Below are positions 1 through 7,844 of a stretch of 44,152 nt of DNA, piece by piece. Origin of the DNA: Bacteroidota bacterium. Its GTDB lineage: Bacteria; Bacteroidota; Ignavibacteria; Kryptoniales; JAKASW01. The notes below the pieces were generated by a model that ran no database searches, was not told the DNA's origin, and worked only from the letters and a program-made list of their open reading frames with translations. The DNA lies in contig JAJZVO010000037.1 of NCBI GenBank assembly GCA_021845665.1, positions 1 through 44,152 of the forward strand, read 5' to 3'. Positions within the stretch are counted from its first letter, which is position 1. The number at the start of each line of letters is the position of its first letter. The position numbers were made by a program, and so were the translations under genes.

Positions 1-1552
1 AGTATATAAACCAATTACGGGCAAAAGGAATATTGGATAGCGAGACGATGATCGAGAATAAAGAGCTTGCCGATATGCTTAGCGAAGATGCGACGCAGCA
101 CGGACGACCGTCAGAGAAACAGAGCCTACTTGAGCCGTATCTGGAAGAGTTGAAGAGGCTTATCGACAAACCCTCCGATATGAAGCCGAAGACAGCATTC
201 AAGGTCCTGTGCGGCAGGCATGATCTCATCGGGAAAGTAAGTTATACGAGCTTTAAACGATTTGTGAGGAGCAATCAGGTTGTTCTGAATGTAAAGGAGA
301 TAACCTGTCGTATTGAGACCGACCCAGGCGAAGAGATGCAGGTCGATTACTTCAAGGCGGGGATGCTGTACGATCCCATTGAAGGGAGAATGAGAACGGT
401 CTACGGTTTTATTGCGACGCTCTCGTTCAGTCGCCACAAGTTCGTGGAGTTCGTTTTCCGTCAGGACCAGCAGAGCTTCGTGTCGTCTCACGTCAAGGCG
501 TTTAATTACTTCGGTGGTGCTCCAAAGAGAATAGTACTCGACAATCTCAAGGCTGGCGTCATAAAACCGGATCTATACGATCCCAAGTTCAACCGGGGCT
601 TCCAGGAGATGGCAGAGCATTACAACACCTTCCTCGACCCTGCACGCGTCAGAAGTCCCAAGGACAAGGGTAAAGTTGAACGCGATGTCCAGACTGTCCG
701 CGAGAAGTTCAAAGAGATCACCGCACTACATCCAACCATCACGCTCGCCGAACTGAATCAGAAGACGGCGGAATGGCTGCGTAACGACTACGGGATGACC
801 AAACACGGAACCACTCACCAGATGCCTTATCGGGTATTCCAGGAGGAAGAACAGCCGAAGCTTATCCCGCTCCCTCGTGACACGTTCGAAGCGGCGTTTG
901 CCGCTCTGACATCACATTTTTTATATGATGCGGCATGCCGTAAGCGGCACTGGAAGGAAGCCACGGTCCATCCCGACTGCTACATCCAGGTGAAGAAGAA
1001 GAGTTACTCGGTCCCCTACCAATACGCAGGCAAGTGCCGCCCTGCGGCATCCCGCATGTCCTATTTTGATAATAATGAGCGGGAAAAGTCTGGGTCAAAG
1101 TATCGAACAATATCGTGCAAGTCTATTACAACGAACAGCTTATCAAAGAGCACATTGTTCTGACAAAAGGGTACCGGAAGACCGATATACTCGACTTCCC
1201 CGAGAACCTGGCGGCCGCTACCAACAAAGGACTTCCTCGATATCTACAGGACCAAGCAGCCAACATCGGCCCTCAGTTCCAGAGTCTTGTACGCTCCGTG
1301 CTGACTCCTCACGCGTTTATAAATCTCAGGCGGGCTCAGGGCATCGTCTCCGTTGCGAAGAGCTATCCGCCCGAGCTCGTCGAACAGGTGGCGGCTACTC
1401 TGGCTACCCAGCCCGTCCCATTTACACCAAAGTACTTCAAAGCTTCAATCCAAAAGCTTCAAGAGCTTCAATACCAATCACAGGAAATACCGCTCTCTGA
1501 GGAAACAAAAAACTTCGTCAGGGACCCGGAATACTTCAACCACACATCATAA
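1..1552 (+). pseudogene. istA: IS21-family transposase IstA, 5'-partial and interrupted
   Basis: IstA cuts and joins the ends of IS21 elements. The reading frame is open from the window edge, so the true start lies upstream; the first available start is a TTG at 33. The rve/DDE core is intact: Asp at about 345 (MQVDYF), Asp at about 540 (RIVLDN) and Glu at about 678 (KGKVERD). At 1034 the frame is broken by a 50-bp insert (1035-1084). Downstream the expected sequence resumes in another frame (KVWVK then VQVYYNEQLIKEH) and runs to TAA at 1550-1552. Removing the insert gives one continuous protein. The insert itself has no stop in the upstream frame; translation through it ends at 1163. The call as IS21 IstA is firm; loss of function is inferred from the frameshift. 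Confidence 0.85.
1035..1084 (+). repeat. Two-hairpin mini-repeat, copy A (50 bp, within istA)
   Basis: This insert interrupts istA after the AAG codon at 1032-1034. It starts with a perfect 6-bp hairpin, TGCCGC-CCT-GCGGCA (1035-1049). A second dyad follows: TCCCGC (1050-1055) pairing with GCGGGA (1079-1084) around an AT-rich loop. Copies B and C in istB share the CCTGCG.CATCCCG block, the AT-rich centre and the CGGGA end, in the same orientation, but are 6 bp shorter. The exact edges are uncertain by a few bases because istA could read GKKVW or GKVW after removal. Confidence 0.75.
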
Positions 1553-1976
1553 GGGGAATAGCTTTATGTCGACTAACTCCGCTGGGCTCATTACTCAGCT
1601 CAAATCTCTCAAGTTATCCGGCATGGCCGATACGCTTGAGCTAAGGCTCATGGAAGCCGAGAATAACAGCTTAAGCTTCTCTGAGTTCCTCTCCATGGCC
1701 ATCACCGACGAACTTCAGACCAGATCGAACAGGAAGCTCCAGCGACTCCTAAGTCATGCCCATGCCGATCCCAGTAAGACCCTGGAGTCCTTCGACTTCT
1801 CGTTCAATCCGTCCATCAACGCGACTGTCATACGCGAGCTCGCCACGTGTCGCTTCATCGAGAAGGGCGAAAACATCTTCTTTCTCGGTCCTACCGGTAC
1901 CGGAAAAACTCACCTGGCCAAAGCGATAGCTCATATGGCTTGCCGCAAGCATCTCAACGTCGAGTACTTCAACTTC

Positions 1977-2020
1977 TGAGCGCCTTGCGCCATCCCGACA
2001 TATAAATAATTTTGACGGGA
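1977..2020 (+). repeat. Two-hairpin mini-repeat, copy B (44 bp, within istB)
   Basis: This copy is inserted between TTC (Phe) and CAG (Gln) of istB. Its first three bases form an in-frame TGA stop. Hairpin 1 is GCGC-CTT-GCGC (1980-1990); hairpin 2 is TCCCG (1993-1997) pairing with CGGGA (2016-2020) around an 18-nt AT-rich loop. It matches copy C at 42 of 44 positions. No target duplication longer than 1 bp is evident. Confidence 0.85.
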
Positions 2021-2229
2021 CAGGAACTCTTCCGTCTTCTCTCTCAGGCTGATCTGGTTAACTCTTTGGACAAGAAGCTCAGGCCCCTCATCAGAACCGA
2101 CCTTCTCATCCTCGATGATTTTGCCTTCAAGAAGCTCGATCAGCAGTCCGCCGAGTATCTGTACGCCATTGTAGACGGCCGGTACCCGTTAAAGTCCACA
2201 ATCCTAACCAGCAACCGCGCCATTACCGA

Positions 2230-2273
2230 TGAGCGCCCTGCGCCATCCCGACATACAAATAATTTTGACGGGA
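2230..2273 (+). repeat. Two-hairpin mini-repeat, copy C (44 bp, within istB)
   Basis: This copy splits the GAC codon of the istB motif ITDWHAIFPD, after GA at 2228-2229; the codon is completed by C at 2274. It has the same length, orientation and two-hairpin layout as copy B, with two C/T differences. A 2-bp GA at each edge could be a tiny duplication or chance. Confidence 0.85.
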
Positions 2274-2463
2274 CTGGCATGCCATCTTCCCAGATCCCGT
2301 CATGGCCAACGCTCTCATGGACCGGCTTGCTCATAACGCTCACCAAATCTCTATCAAAGGAGAATCGTACAGAAAAAAGCTTTCACCGAAATCTCAAAAT
2401 CTTGACTCTAAGAAACCCGTGAATTAAACTTGTAACCGTTAACAAAAGGGTGGGGAATTAATT

Positions 2464-2498
2464 TGGCCCTGCCATGGGGAATATCGTGGCCCTCGACA
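2464..2498 (+). repeat. Putative IS21 right-end transposase-binding repeats
   Basis: Two TGGCCCT motifs (2464-2470, 2487-2493) lie 23 bp apart and are followed by CGACA ending at 2498, just after istB. This fits the repeated terminal binding sites of IS21 elements. Without the left end in view the inverted-repeat match cannot be tested. Confidence 0.4.
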
Positions 2499-2568
2499 GT
2501 TTTGTAGGCAAGGAGAAAAGACAGTCCGCAGGATCCTCCGGATAACTTCGTGAAGGAGGATACTGGAA

Positions 2569-2847
2569 ATGGAGACAGAGAAAAAGAGAAAGGCATACGA
2601 CCGGCAGTTCAATATTGAGGCAGTGAATATGTATGTGAACGGAGGTCGCACAGTGGAAGGAGCAGCACGGGAACTGGGAATAAGTACAAACTCACTGCAT
2701 CAATCCAAACGAATACGCACCGATCGCGACTCGCGCTCACCGGTCTCATTAATTCATCCGCTAAATAAGGAATTGATTAATCGCTGCGATTGTAATAGAA
2801 CGATTAAGAGAGACGACATGTTGGCATTGCAAGGAGTACTCTCGTAG
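2569..2847 (+). pseudogene. IS3-type transposase OrfA fragment (HTH_Tnp_1)
   Basis: ATG at 2569 follows a strong AAGGAGGA ribosome-binding site (2553-2560). The first ~45 residues are a typical HTH_Tnp_1 domain of IS3/IS911 OrfA: a KRKAYDRQF start, then an E-A-V...G.TV..AARELGIS helix-turn-helix and LHQSK, where the family usually has LHQWK. After about residue 47 the sequence (RTDRDSRSPVSL...) no longer looks like OrfA, which normally continues into a leucine zipper, and no OrfB integrase follows. This is therefore a truncated element with foreign sequence fused to its 3' side. The AT-rich stretch at about 2745-2810 has several short inverted repeats around ATTAAT/GATTAATCG and may serve as upstream DNA of the rhodanese gene. 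Confidence 0.65.
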
Positions 2848-2903
2848 TTCCCTCAGGAGAATCTTTTGAAAGACCGAACTAAATCGAAAGGGATTATCGG
2901 AAA

Positions 2904-3392
2904 ATGCTAAGACGAATATATTTGACATTAACTATCATATCATTTGTATCATTCGCGTTCCTCTCGAACGCAGCGATTGCCGCACAGAAGAGGACGGAGT
3001 TGAGCGCAAGTGACGTCATCAAGCCGCAGGAGCTCCTGAAAATGCTTTCCGGCAACCCTCACGACAGGCCGCTTGTCCTCCAGGTAGGCTTCAGCCTCCT
3101 GTACGAGAGCGGGCACGTCGACGGAGCGATCCACGCGGGACCGGCAATGAGACCCGACGGCATCAGGAAGCTCAGAGCGGCAGTGAAGAAAGTCCCGAAG
3201 AACAGGATGATCGTCATCTACTGCGGATGCTGTCCGTGGCCTGAGTGCCCGAATATCAGGCCCGCGTATGAGCTACTGCACCATCTTGGATTTAAGGATG
3301 TGAAGACGTTGTACATTCCTATAAATTTCGATAAAGACTGGATCAAGAAAGGTTATCCGATAATGAAGGGGTCCAAACCGGGTCCGCATTAA
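2904..3392 (+). CDS. Secreted rhodanese-like protein with Cys-rich active-site loop
   Basis: This is a 162-residue protein with a Sec signal peptide (residues 1-27: basic start, hydrophobic core, cleavage near AIAAQ) and one rhodanese domain. Visible rhodanese features are LVLQVGFSLLYESGHVDGAIHA, in which Q replaces the usual Asp of the L.D.R motif and the .GHI.GA element is clear, and the active-site loop in VIYCGCCPWPECPN. That loop holds four cysteines (C-G-C-C-x4-C) where classical rhodaneses have one catalytic Cys in CxxGxR, so metal binding or thiol chemistry is as likely as sulfur transfer. It acts in the periplasm or is secreted. It precedes the RND adaptor/pump genes by 242 bp on the same strand, which hints at a role in metal or thiol stress. 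The ribosome-binding site is weak (GGG about 13 nt upstream). Confidence 0.75.
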   Translation: MLRRIYLTLTIISFVSFAFLSNAAIAAQKRTELSASDVIKPQELLKMLSGNPHDRPLVLQVGFSLLYESGHVDGAIHAGPAMRPDGIRKLRAAVKKVPKNRMIVIYCGCCPWPECPNIRPAYELLHHLGFKDVKTLYIPINFDKDWIKKGYPIMKGSKPGPH

Positions 3393-3553
3393 CCGTTCAC
3401 AACGCGATTCGCATAACTGTCGCCGGGACCGGACATTTCCGCACTCCCGCATTAGCCTGGTCAATGCTGACAATAGGTTCGCACATTCTTCCGGGGGTTG
3501 CCTTCGGACAGACCTGCCGAGAAGAAGCGCTTCAATCGGCATAAGCCACCAAG

Positions 3554-3608
3554 ATGACAATTCTGTAATGTGACGGTAAGACTCCGGTAAACAATCCGGT
3601 CTTATCTT
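3554..3608 (+). promoter_or_regulatory. CusR/copper-box-like operator and putative promoter of the RND operon
   Basis: ATGACAATTCTGTAAT (3554-3569) matches 12 of 14 defined positions of the E. coli CusR box core ATGACAAnnTTGTCAT. Its spacing is preserved and the left half is perfect. A TATCTT hexamer (3603-3608) could be a -10 element, placing a start near 3615, about 53 bp from the box centre and compatible with activation by an OmpR-type regulator. Between them lies a bulged dyad: TAAGA-CT-CCGG (3577-3587) and CCGG-TCTTA (3596-3604). The gene for a CusR-like regulator is at 11311-11982. The box is seen directly; the regulatory link is inferred. Confidence 0.5.
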
Positions 3609-3634
3609 GCAGTGACAAAAAGCAGGATTGCTAA

Positions 3635-4696
3635 ATGGGTCATCGGAAGCTCTTCAATATTCTCGGACTGTTAGCCTTTTCCCTTTCCGCGCTGTATGCG
3701 GTCAAGTTGATAGGACAAACCGCTGTGCGCAAAAATGGAAGCACAAATGAGGTCATCCCAAAAGCCCCTTCCCAAGTCGTCAGTAAAGAAACCGATAGCG
3801 GCAGGCATATGCTTACCATCGGAAGAAGAGCTCAGCAGCTATCGGGGATCTCCACGCAGATGCTTACAGCCGAGAAGAGATCGCGTTCCATAAAGGCTTA
3901 CGGCGAGGTACTCGACCTGCGAAATTTATTTTCGCTCGTCACCTCCTTTGAGGCCGCGAAGGCCGCGTCAATGAAATCCATTTTCCAGCTCGAAATATCG
4001 AGGAACAAATACGTAAGGGCGAAGCTCCTCTTCGGATCGACGAAGTACGTCTCGCTGGAACAGCTTCAGGCTGCCAGGGCGGCATATTACTCCGATCTTG
4101 CCGACAGCGAATCGGCATTCGGGAATTTGTCCGGACTCAAAGGACAGATCACAGAGGAATGGGGGAAGCGGATTTCACACCTGGTAACCTCCAGCTCTTC
4201 ATTCGTGACAAGACTGATGAGTAACGGGATATCCATGATGCTCGTTACAATCCAGGAACCCGCCAGGTCGTACAACGCTCCAGGTACGGCGCTCGTCAGA
4301 GCCATCGACGGGAACCTCATTGAGGCGCATCTAATCTCGATATCGCCCGTGTCGAATCCGCAGATTCAGGGAGTGAGTTATTTTTATGAGGCGCCGAATT
4401 CATCCAATTTGCCCGCCGGGACAAATGTGGTCGCGTACCTTGACGGCGGGAAAGTGATGAACGGGGTGAGGGTACCGTCGTCCGCGATCGTTTGGTATGA
4501 TGGCACACCGTGGATATTCATTAAAACAGGAGCGACAAGTTTCGAGCGGAAGGAGATATCGCTAACGATTCCGACGGCAGATGGATGGTTCATCCACAAT
4601 GGGGTGAAGCCCGGCGAAGACGTTGTCGTCAACGGCGCACAGCTTCTTCTCTCGCAGGAGTTGATAGGAAACACTCACGGTAATAATGATGACTAG
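3635..4696 (+). CDS. RND efflux periplasmic adaptor (HlyD/CusB-like)
   Basis: This 353-residue protein links an inner-membrane RND pump to an outer-membrane channel. ATG at 3635 follows AGGA (3624-3627). One N-terminal membrane segment (about residues 6-26) anchors it. A barrel/lipoyl half (LTIGRRAQQLSGISTQ...) precedes an alpha-hairpin of about 60 residues (SFEAAKAAS...ESAFGNLSG). Beta-barrel strands and a C-terminal membrane-proximal domain (VPSSAIVWYDGTPWIFIKTG, then VKPGEDVVVNGAQLLLSQEL) follow. The order and the C-terminal motifs are those of membrane-fusion proteins. It is shorter than CusB (about 400 residues) and lacks the Met-rich N-terminal metal-binding stretch of CusB. The pump gene follows after 55 bp, and a CusR-type box lies upstream. 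Substrate cannot be told from sequence. Confidence 0.8.
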   Translation: MGHRKLFNILGLLAFSLSALYAVKLIGQTAVRKNGSTNEVIPKAPSQVVSKETDSGRHMLTIGRRAQQLSGISTQMLTAEKRSRSIKAYGEVLDLRNLFSLVTSFEAAKAASMKSIFQLEISRNKYVRAKLLFGSTKYVSLEQLQAARAAYYSDLADSESAFGNLSGLKGQITEEWGKRISHLVTSSSSFVTRLMSNGISMMLVTIQEPARSYNAPGTALVRAIDGNLIEAHLISISPVSNPQIQGVSYFYEAPNSSNLPAGTNVVAYLDGGKVMNGVRVPSSAIVWYDGTPWIFIKTGATSFERKEISLTIPTADGWFIHNGVKPGEDVVVNGAQLLLSQELIGNTHGNNDD

Positions 4697-4751
4697 CGAG
4701 TCGGCCGAAAGAACAAAACTCACAAATCCCATCCATAAAACTTCGCATTAA

Positions 4752-7700
4752 ATGCTGACATCGATAGTCCGGTTTTCGCTCAAGTTCAGGGGAATAGTAA
4801 TCGCTTTATCACTTGTACTTCTCGTGTACGGTTTTTATGAGTTGACCGGTGCCAAGTATGACGTCTTTCCGCAATTTGCACCGGCGCGAGTGAAGATACA
4901 GACCGAAGCGCCAGGCCTTTCCCCTAAACAGGTTGAGCTGCTCGTTACGCAGCCGATCGAAGAAGCGGTAAACGGGACGGTGGGAGTTCGTACGATGATG
5001 TCGAACTCGATACAGGGAATATCGATTGTCAAGATCACATTCAAGTCGGGCACAAATATTTATCTCGACAGGCAGCTGGTCGCTGAGCGGCTCTCCGAGA
5101 TCGCGGGACAGCTCCCTGCCGGCGTAAGTCCGCCCGTTATCACTCCGCTCACTTCGTCGCTGAGCGTCATCATGGCAATCGGACTCACTTCCGATTCATT
5201 ATCATTAATGCGGCTCAGGACGGCGGCGGACTGGATATTGAAACCGGGTATTCTCGCAGTGCCCGGGGTGGCAAAGGTCGTCACTTTCGGCGGAGGCGTG
5301 AAAGAGCTTCAGGTCCAGGTGAAACCAGACCTACTTCTCAAATACGGATTGTCCATAAACGATGTAATCGATGCCGCCAAAAGGGCGACGGGTGTGGAAG
5401 GGGCAGGCTTCATCGACACGCACAACCAGCGGATAAATATCCAGACAGAAGGGCAATCGATAACACCTGCCGAGCTAGGCGACGCCGTCGTCGTGCAGAA
5501 AGACGGAGCTGCCGTCCTGCTGAAAGATGTCGCCAAGGTGATCGATGCACCTGCACCGGCAATCGGTGCCGCTCAGATAATGGGGAAAGCGGGCATCGTG
5601 ATGCAGATTTCGGATCAGTACGGGGCCAATACGCTGGTCGTTACGAAGAGAATCGACAGGGCCCTGAATGAGCTCATCCCCACGCTGAAGTCGGAAGGGA
5701 TAATCGTCCACCGCAATGTATTCCGCGCGTCAGACTTCATCGACGCGGCGGTTCACGATATCGGGACTTCCCTGCTTTTGGGAGGCATACTCGTGGTAGC
5801 GATCCTCCTTCTCTTCCTTTTCAATCTCAGAACGGCGGCAATCTCACTGACGGTGATACCACTTGCTCTACTGACGGCAGTGGTCGTGCTGCAGTTCCTG
5901 GGATACGGCCTGAACACTATGACGCTCGGCGGGTTGGCAATTGCGATCGGTGAAGTGGTCGACGACGCGGTTATAGATGTAGAGAACATCCTGCGCCGTC
6001 TGCGCGAGAACAAACTGGCGGCAAAGCCGAAGCCGGTTCTTCGCGTTGTCTTGGACGCGTCCATCGAGGTAAGAAGTGCCGTCGTGTACGCCACATTCGC
6101 CGTGATACTTGTGTTCTTGCCGGTACTGACAATGACCGGTCTGGCAGGAAGACTTTTCTCACCGCTCGCTCTCGCTTACGTATTTGCCATACTTGCTTCA
6201 CTGCTGTTCGCGCTGACGGTGACTCCCGCGATGTGTCTTTTGCTGCTCGGCCGCTCACATGTCATAGACGCCGAGCCGCGCTCGACGGCATGGATGAAGA
6301 ACCAATACAGAAGGCTTCTTTCATCAATTGAAAATCATTTTGGCGCCGTGGTTACAGGAGTCGCGATTCTAATAATCGCGGGCATCGCAATAATACCGAC
6401 GTTCAGGGGATCCTTCCTTCCGCAATTCAGGGAAGGCAATTATATCGTGCATATGGAGGAAGTGCCCGGTACGTCGCTTCGACAGACGCTCAAGCTTGGC
6501 GAGAGAGTCACTCGCACATTGCTGAAGCTCCCTTTTGTCGAGTCGGTAATCGCCGATGCCGGCCGCGCCTCGCTAAGCAGCGACTCTCACGGCACACATC
6601 AGAGCGAGATTTGGGTGAAGCTCAAGCCGACGAGCGACGTTTCCGCCAATACGGCAGAGAACAGGATAAGAGATGCGGTCGCCAAATTCACTGGAGCACA
6701 TTTTTCAGTCAACTCATTTCTGACCGAGAGAATCAACGAAACGCTTACCGGATACACGTCCGGGGTCGTTGTCAATATATTTGGAAATAACCTCGACACT
6801 CTGGATCGCAAATCGGCGGAGGTCGCCCGCATTCTGTGGACAATCCGCGGAGCGACCGACATCCAGCTTCAATCGCCCCCGGGCGTACCTCAAATGGTGG
6901 TGCGCCTTCGGAGAGCGCAGCTCGAGAAATGGGGATTCGAGCCCGTCGATGTCATGAATGCCGTTCGGACGGCATATCAGGGCGATATTGTGGGACAGGT
7001 CTATCATGGCAACAGGGTATTCGACGTGGCGGTGATTCTCGATGCGAGAGAGAGACACGATCCCACCGATTTGGGGAGACTTCTTCTCCGTAACTCCAAC
7101 GGAGTTTACGTGCGGCTCGCCCAGTTGGCCGACATATACGAAGACTCGGGGCGATATGTGGTTCAGCACGATGGCGGGCGCCGAGTCGAGGCGATTACCT
7201 GCGATGTAAGCGGAAGAGGCATCGGCTCCTTCGTCAGCGAAGCGAGGCGGCGCATCGCATCCGCAGTACGCTTCCCTCCGGGGACGTACCTAACCTTCAG
7301 CGGAACTGCCGAGGCGAAGGCCAGGTCGGAACGCGAGATACTCATCCATTCGTTGTTCGCAGCCATAGGGATAGTCATTCTCCTTTCGGTTGTGATGAAG
7401 AATTACAGGAATCTCTTGCTTATCCTGGTCAATCTGCCGTTTGCTTTGGTCGGCGGAGTAATAGCGGTTTTCATTACCGGCGGGAATATGTCGATTGGAT
7501 CGCTCGTCGGCTTCGTGACGCTGTTCGGGATCACGCTCAGGAATTCGATAATGCTTATTTCGCATTACGAACATCTTGTGGAAGTGGAAGGTAGGGATTG
7601 GTCGTTCGATGCTGCGATCCGCGGTGCCTCTGAAAGGCTGGTACCGATCCTGATGACGGCAACGGTAACGGGATTAGGACTTCTCCCGCTCGCACTTGCC

Positions 7701-7844
7701 AGCGGCACGGCCGGCAGGGAGATAGAAGGCCCGATGGCGATCGTGATACTCGGCGGGCTGTTCACATCGACTGCGCTCAATTTGCTCGTTCTGCCGACGC
7801 TCGCTTTGAGGTACGGAAGGTTCGAGCCGATGGACACGAATTGA
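4752..7844 (+). CDS. RND-family efflux permease, CusA/CzcA-like
   Basis: This 1030-residue proton-driven inner-membrane pump has the full RND layout: TM1 at about 12-30, a large periplasmic loop, TM2-6 from about 338, a second loop, and TM8-12 from about 860 to the end. Length and overall sequence fit the heavy-metal efflux (HME) group. The TM4 proton-relay stretch reads GEVVDDAVIDVEN (400-412). The first Asp of the CzcA DFG motif is Ala here (A398), while the equivalents of D408 and E415 are kept (D404, E411), and an AcrB-like DD pair (404-405) is present. Of the CusA copper-binding Met triad, only one candidate (HMEEVPGTSL, near 570) is visible. Substrate is therefore open: metal efflux is favoured by family and by the upstream CusR-like box. 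No outer-membrane factor gene is adjacent. The ribosome-binding site is weak. Confidence 0.85.
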   Translation: MLTSIVRFSLKFRGIVIALSLVLLVYGFYELTGAKYDVFPQFAPARVKIQTEAPGLSPKQVELLVTQPIEEAVNGTVGVRTMMSNSIQGISIVKITFKSGTNIYLDRQLVAERLSEIAGQLPAGVSPPVITPLTSSLSVIMAIGLTSDSLSLMRLRTAADWILKPGILAVPGVAKVVTFGGGVKELQVQVKPDLLLKYGLSINDVIDAAKRATGVEGAGFIDTHNQRINIQTEGQSITPAELGDAVVVQKDGAAVLLKDVAKVIDAPAPAIGAAQIMGKAGIVMQISDQYGANTLVVTKRIDRALNELIPTLKSEGIIVHRNVFRASDFIDAAVHDIGTSLLLGGILVVAILLLFLFNLRTAAISLTVIPLALLTAVVVLQFLGYGLNTMTLGGLAIAIGEVVDDAVIDVENILRRLRENKLAAKPKPVLRVVLDASIEVRSAVVYATFAVILVFLPVLTMTGLAGRLFSPLALAYVFAILASLLFALTVTPAMCLLLLGRSHVIDAEPRSTAWMKNQYRRLLSSIENHFGAVVTGVAILIIAGIAIIPTFRGSFLPQFREGNYIVHMEEVPGTSLRQTLKLGERVTRTLLKLPFVESVIADAGRASLSSDSHGTHQSEIWVKLKPTSDVSANTAENRIRDAVAKFTGAHFSVNSFLTERINETLTGYTSGVVVNIFGNNLDTLDRKSAEVARILWTIRGATDIQLQSPPGVPQMVVRLRRAQLEKWGFEPVDVMNAVRTAYQGDIVGQVYHGNRVFDVAVILDARERHDPTDLGRLLLRNSNGVYVRLAQLADIYEDSGRYVVQHDGGRRVEAITCDVSGRGIGSFVSEARRRIASAVRFPPGTYLTFSGTAEAKARSEREILIHSLFAAIGIVILLSVVMKNYRNLLLILVNLPFALVGGVIAVFITGGNMSIGSLVGFVTLFGITLRNSIMLISHYEHLVEVEGRDWSFDAAIRGASERLVPILMTATVTGLGLLPLALASGTAGREIEGPMAIVILGGLFTSTALNLLVLPTLALRYGRFEPMDTN

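Larger units (their letters stand above)
1566..2427 (+). pseudogene. istB: IS21-family helper ATPase IstB, interrupted twice
   Basis: IstB is the AAA+ (DnaA/DnaC-like) partner of IstA that helps select the target DNA. ATG at 1566 follows AAGGGG, 14 bp after istA ends. The N-terminal IstB domain is followed by a Walker A motif (GPTGTGKTHLAKA) at about 1891-1930 and Walker B (LLILDDF) at about 2103-2123. A 44-bp repeat at 1977-2020 brings an immediate TGA and a frameshift, and a second at 2230-2273 shifts the frame again. With both removed, the protein reads VEYFNF-QELFRLL and AITD-WHAIFPDPVMANAL and ends at TAA 2425-2427. About 258 residues would result, a normal length for IstB. Confidence 0.85.
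1..2498 (+). mobile_element. IS21-family insertion sequence, left end missing, decayed
   Basis: The segment carries the IS21 pair in the usual order: istA (DDE transposase) then istB (AAA+ helper). The left end lies outside the window. A right end is proposed near 2498: two copies of TGGCCCT (2464-2470 and 2487-2493) spaced 23 bp apart precede a terminal ACA, which fits the multiple terminal repeats and ...ACA-3' end of IS21 elements. Both genes are interrupted by a short repeat, so the copy is probably immobile. The exact right boundary is an inference; the left boundary cannot be seen. Confidence 0.7.

Noticed and set aside
3393-3553. Search for a small gene between the rhodanese gene and the CusR-like box
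   Set aside because: Nothing with a start, ribosome-binding site and plausible composition was found; the minus-strand open frame here is low-complexity chance.
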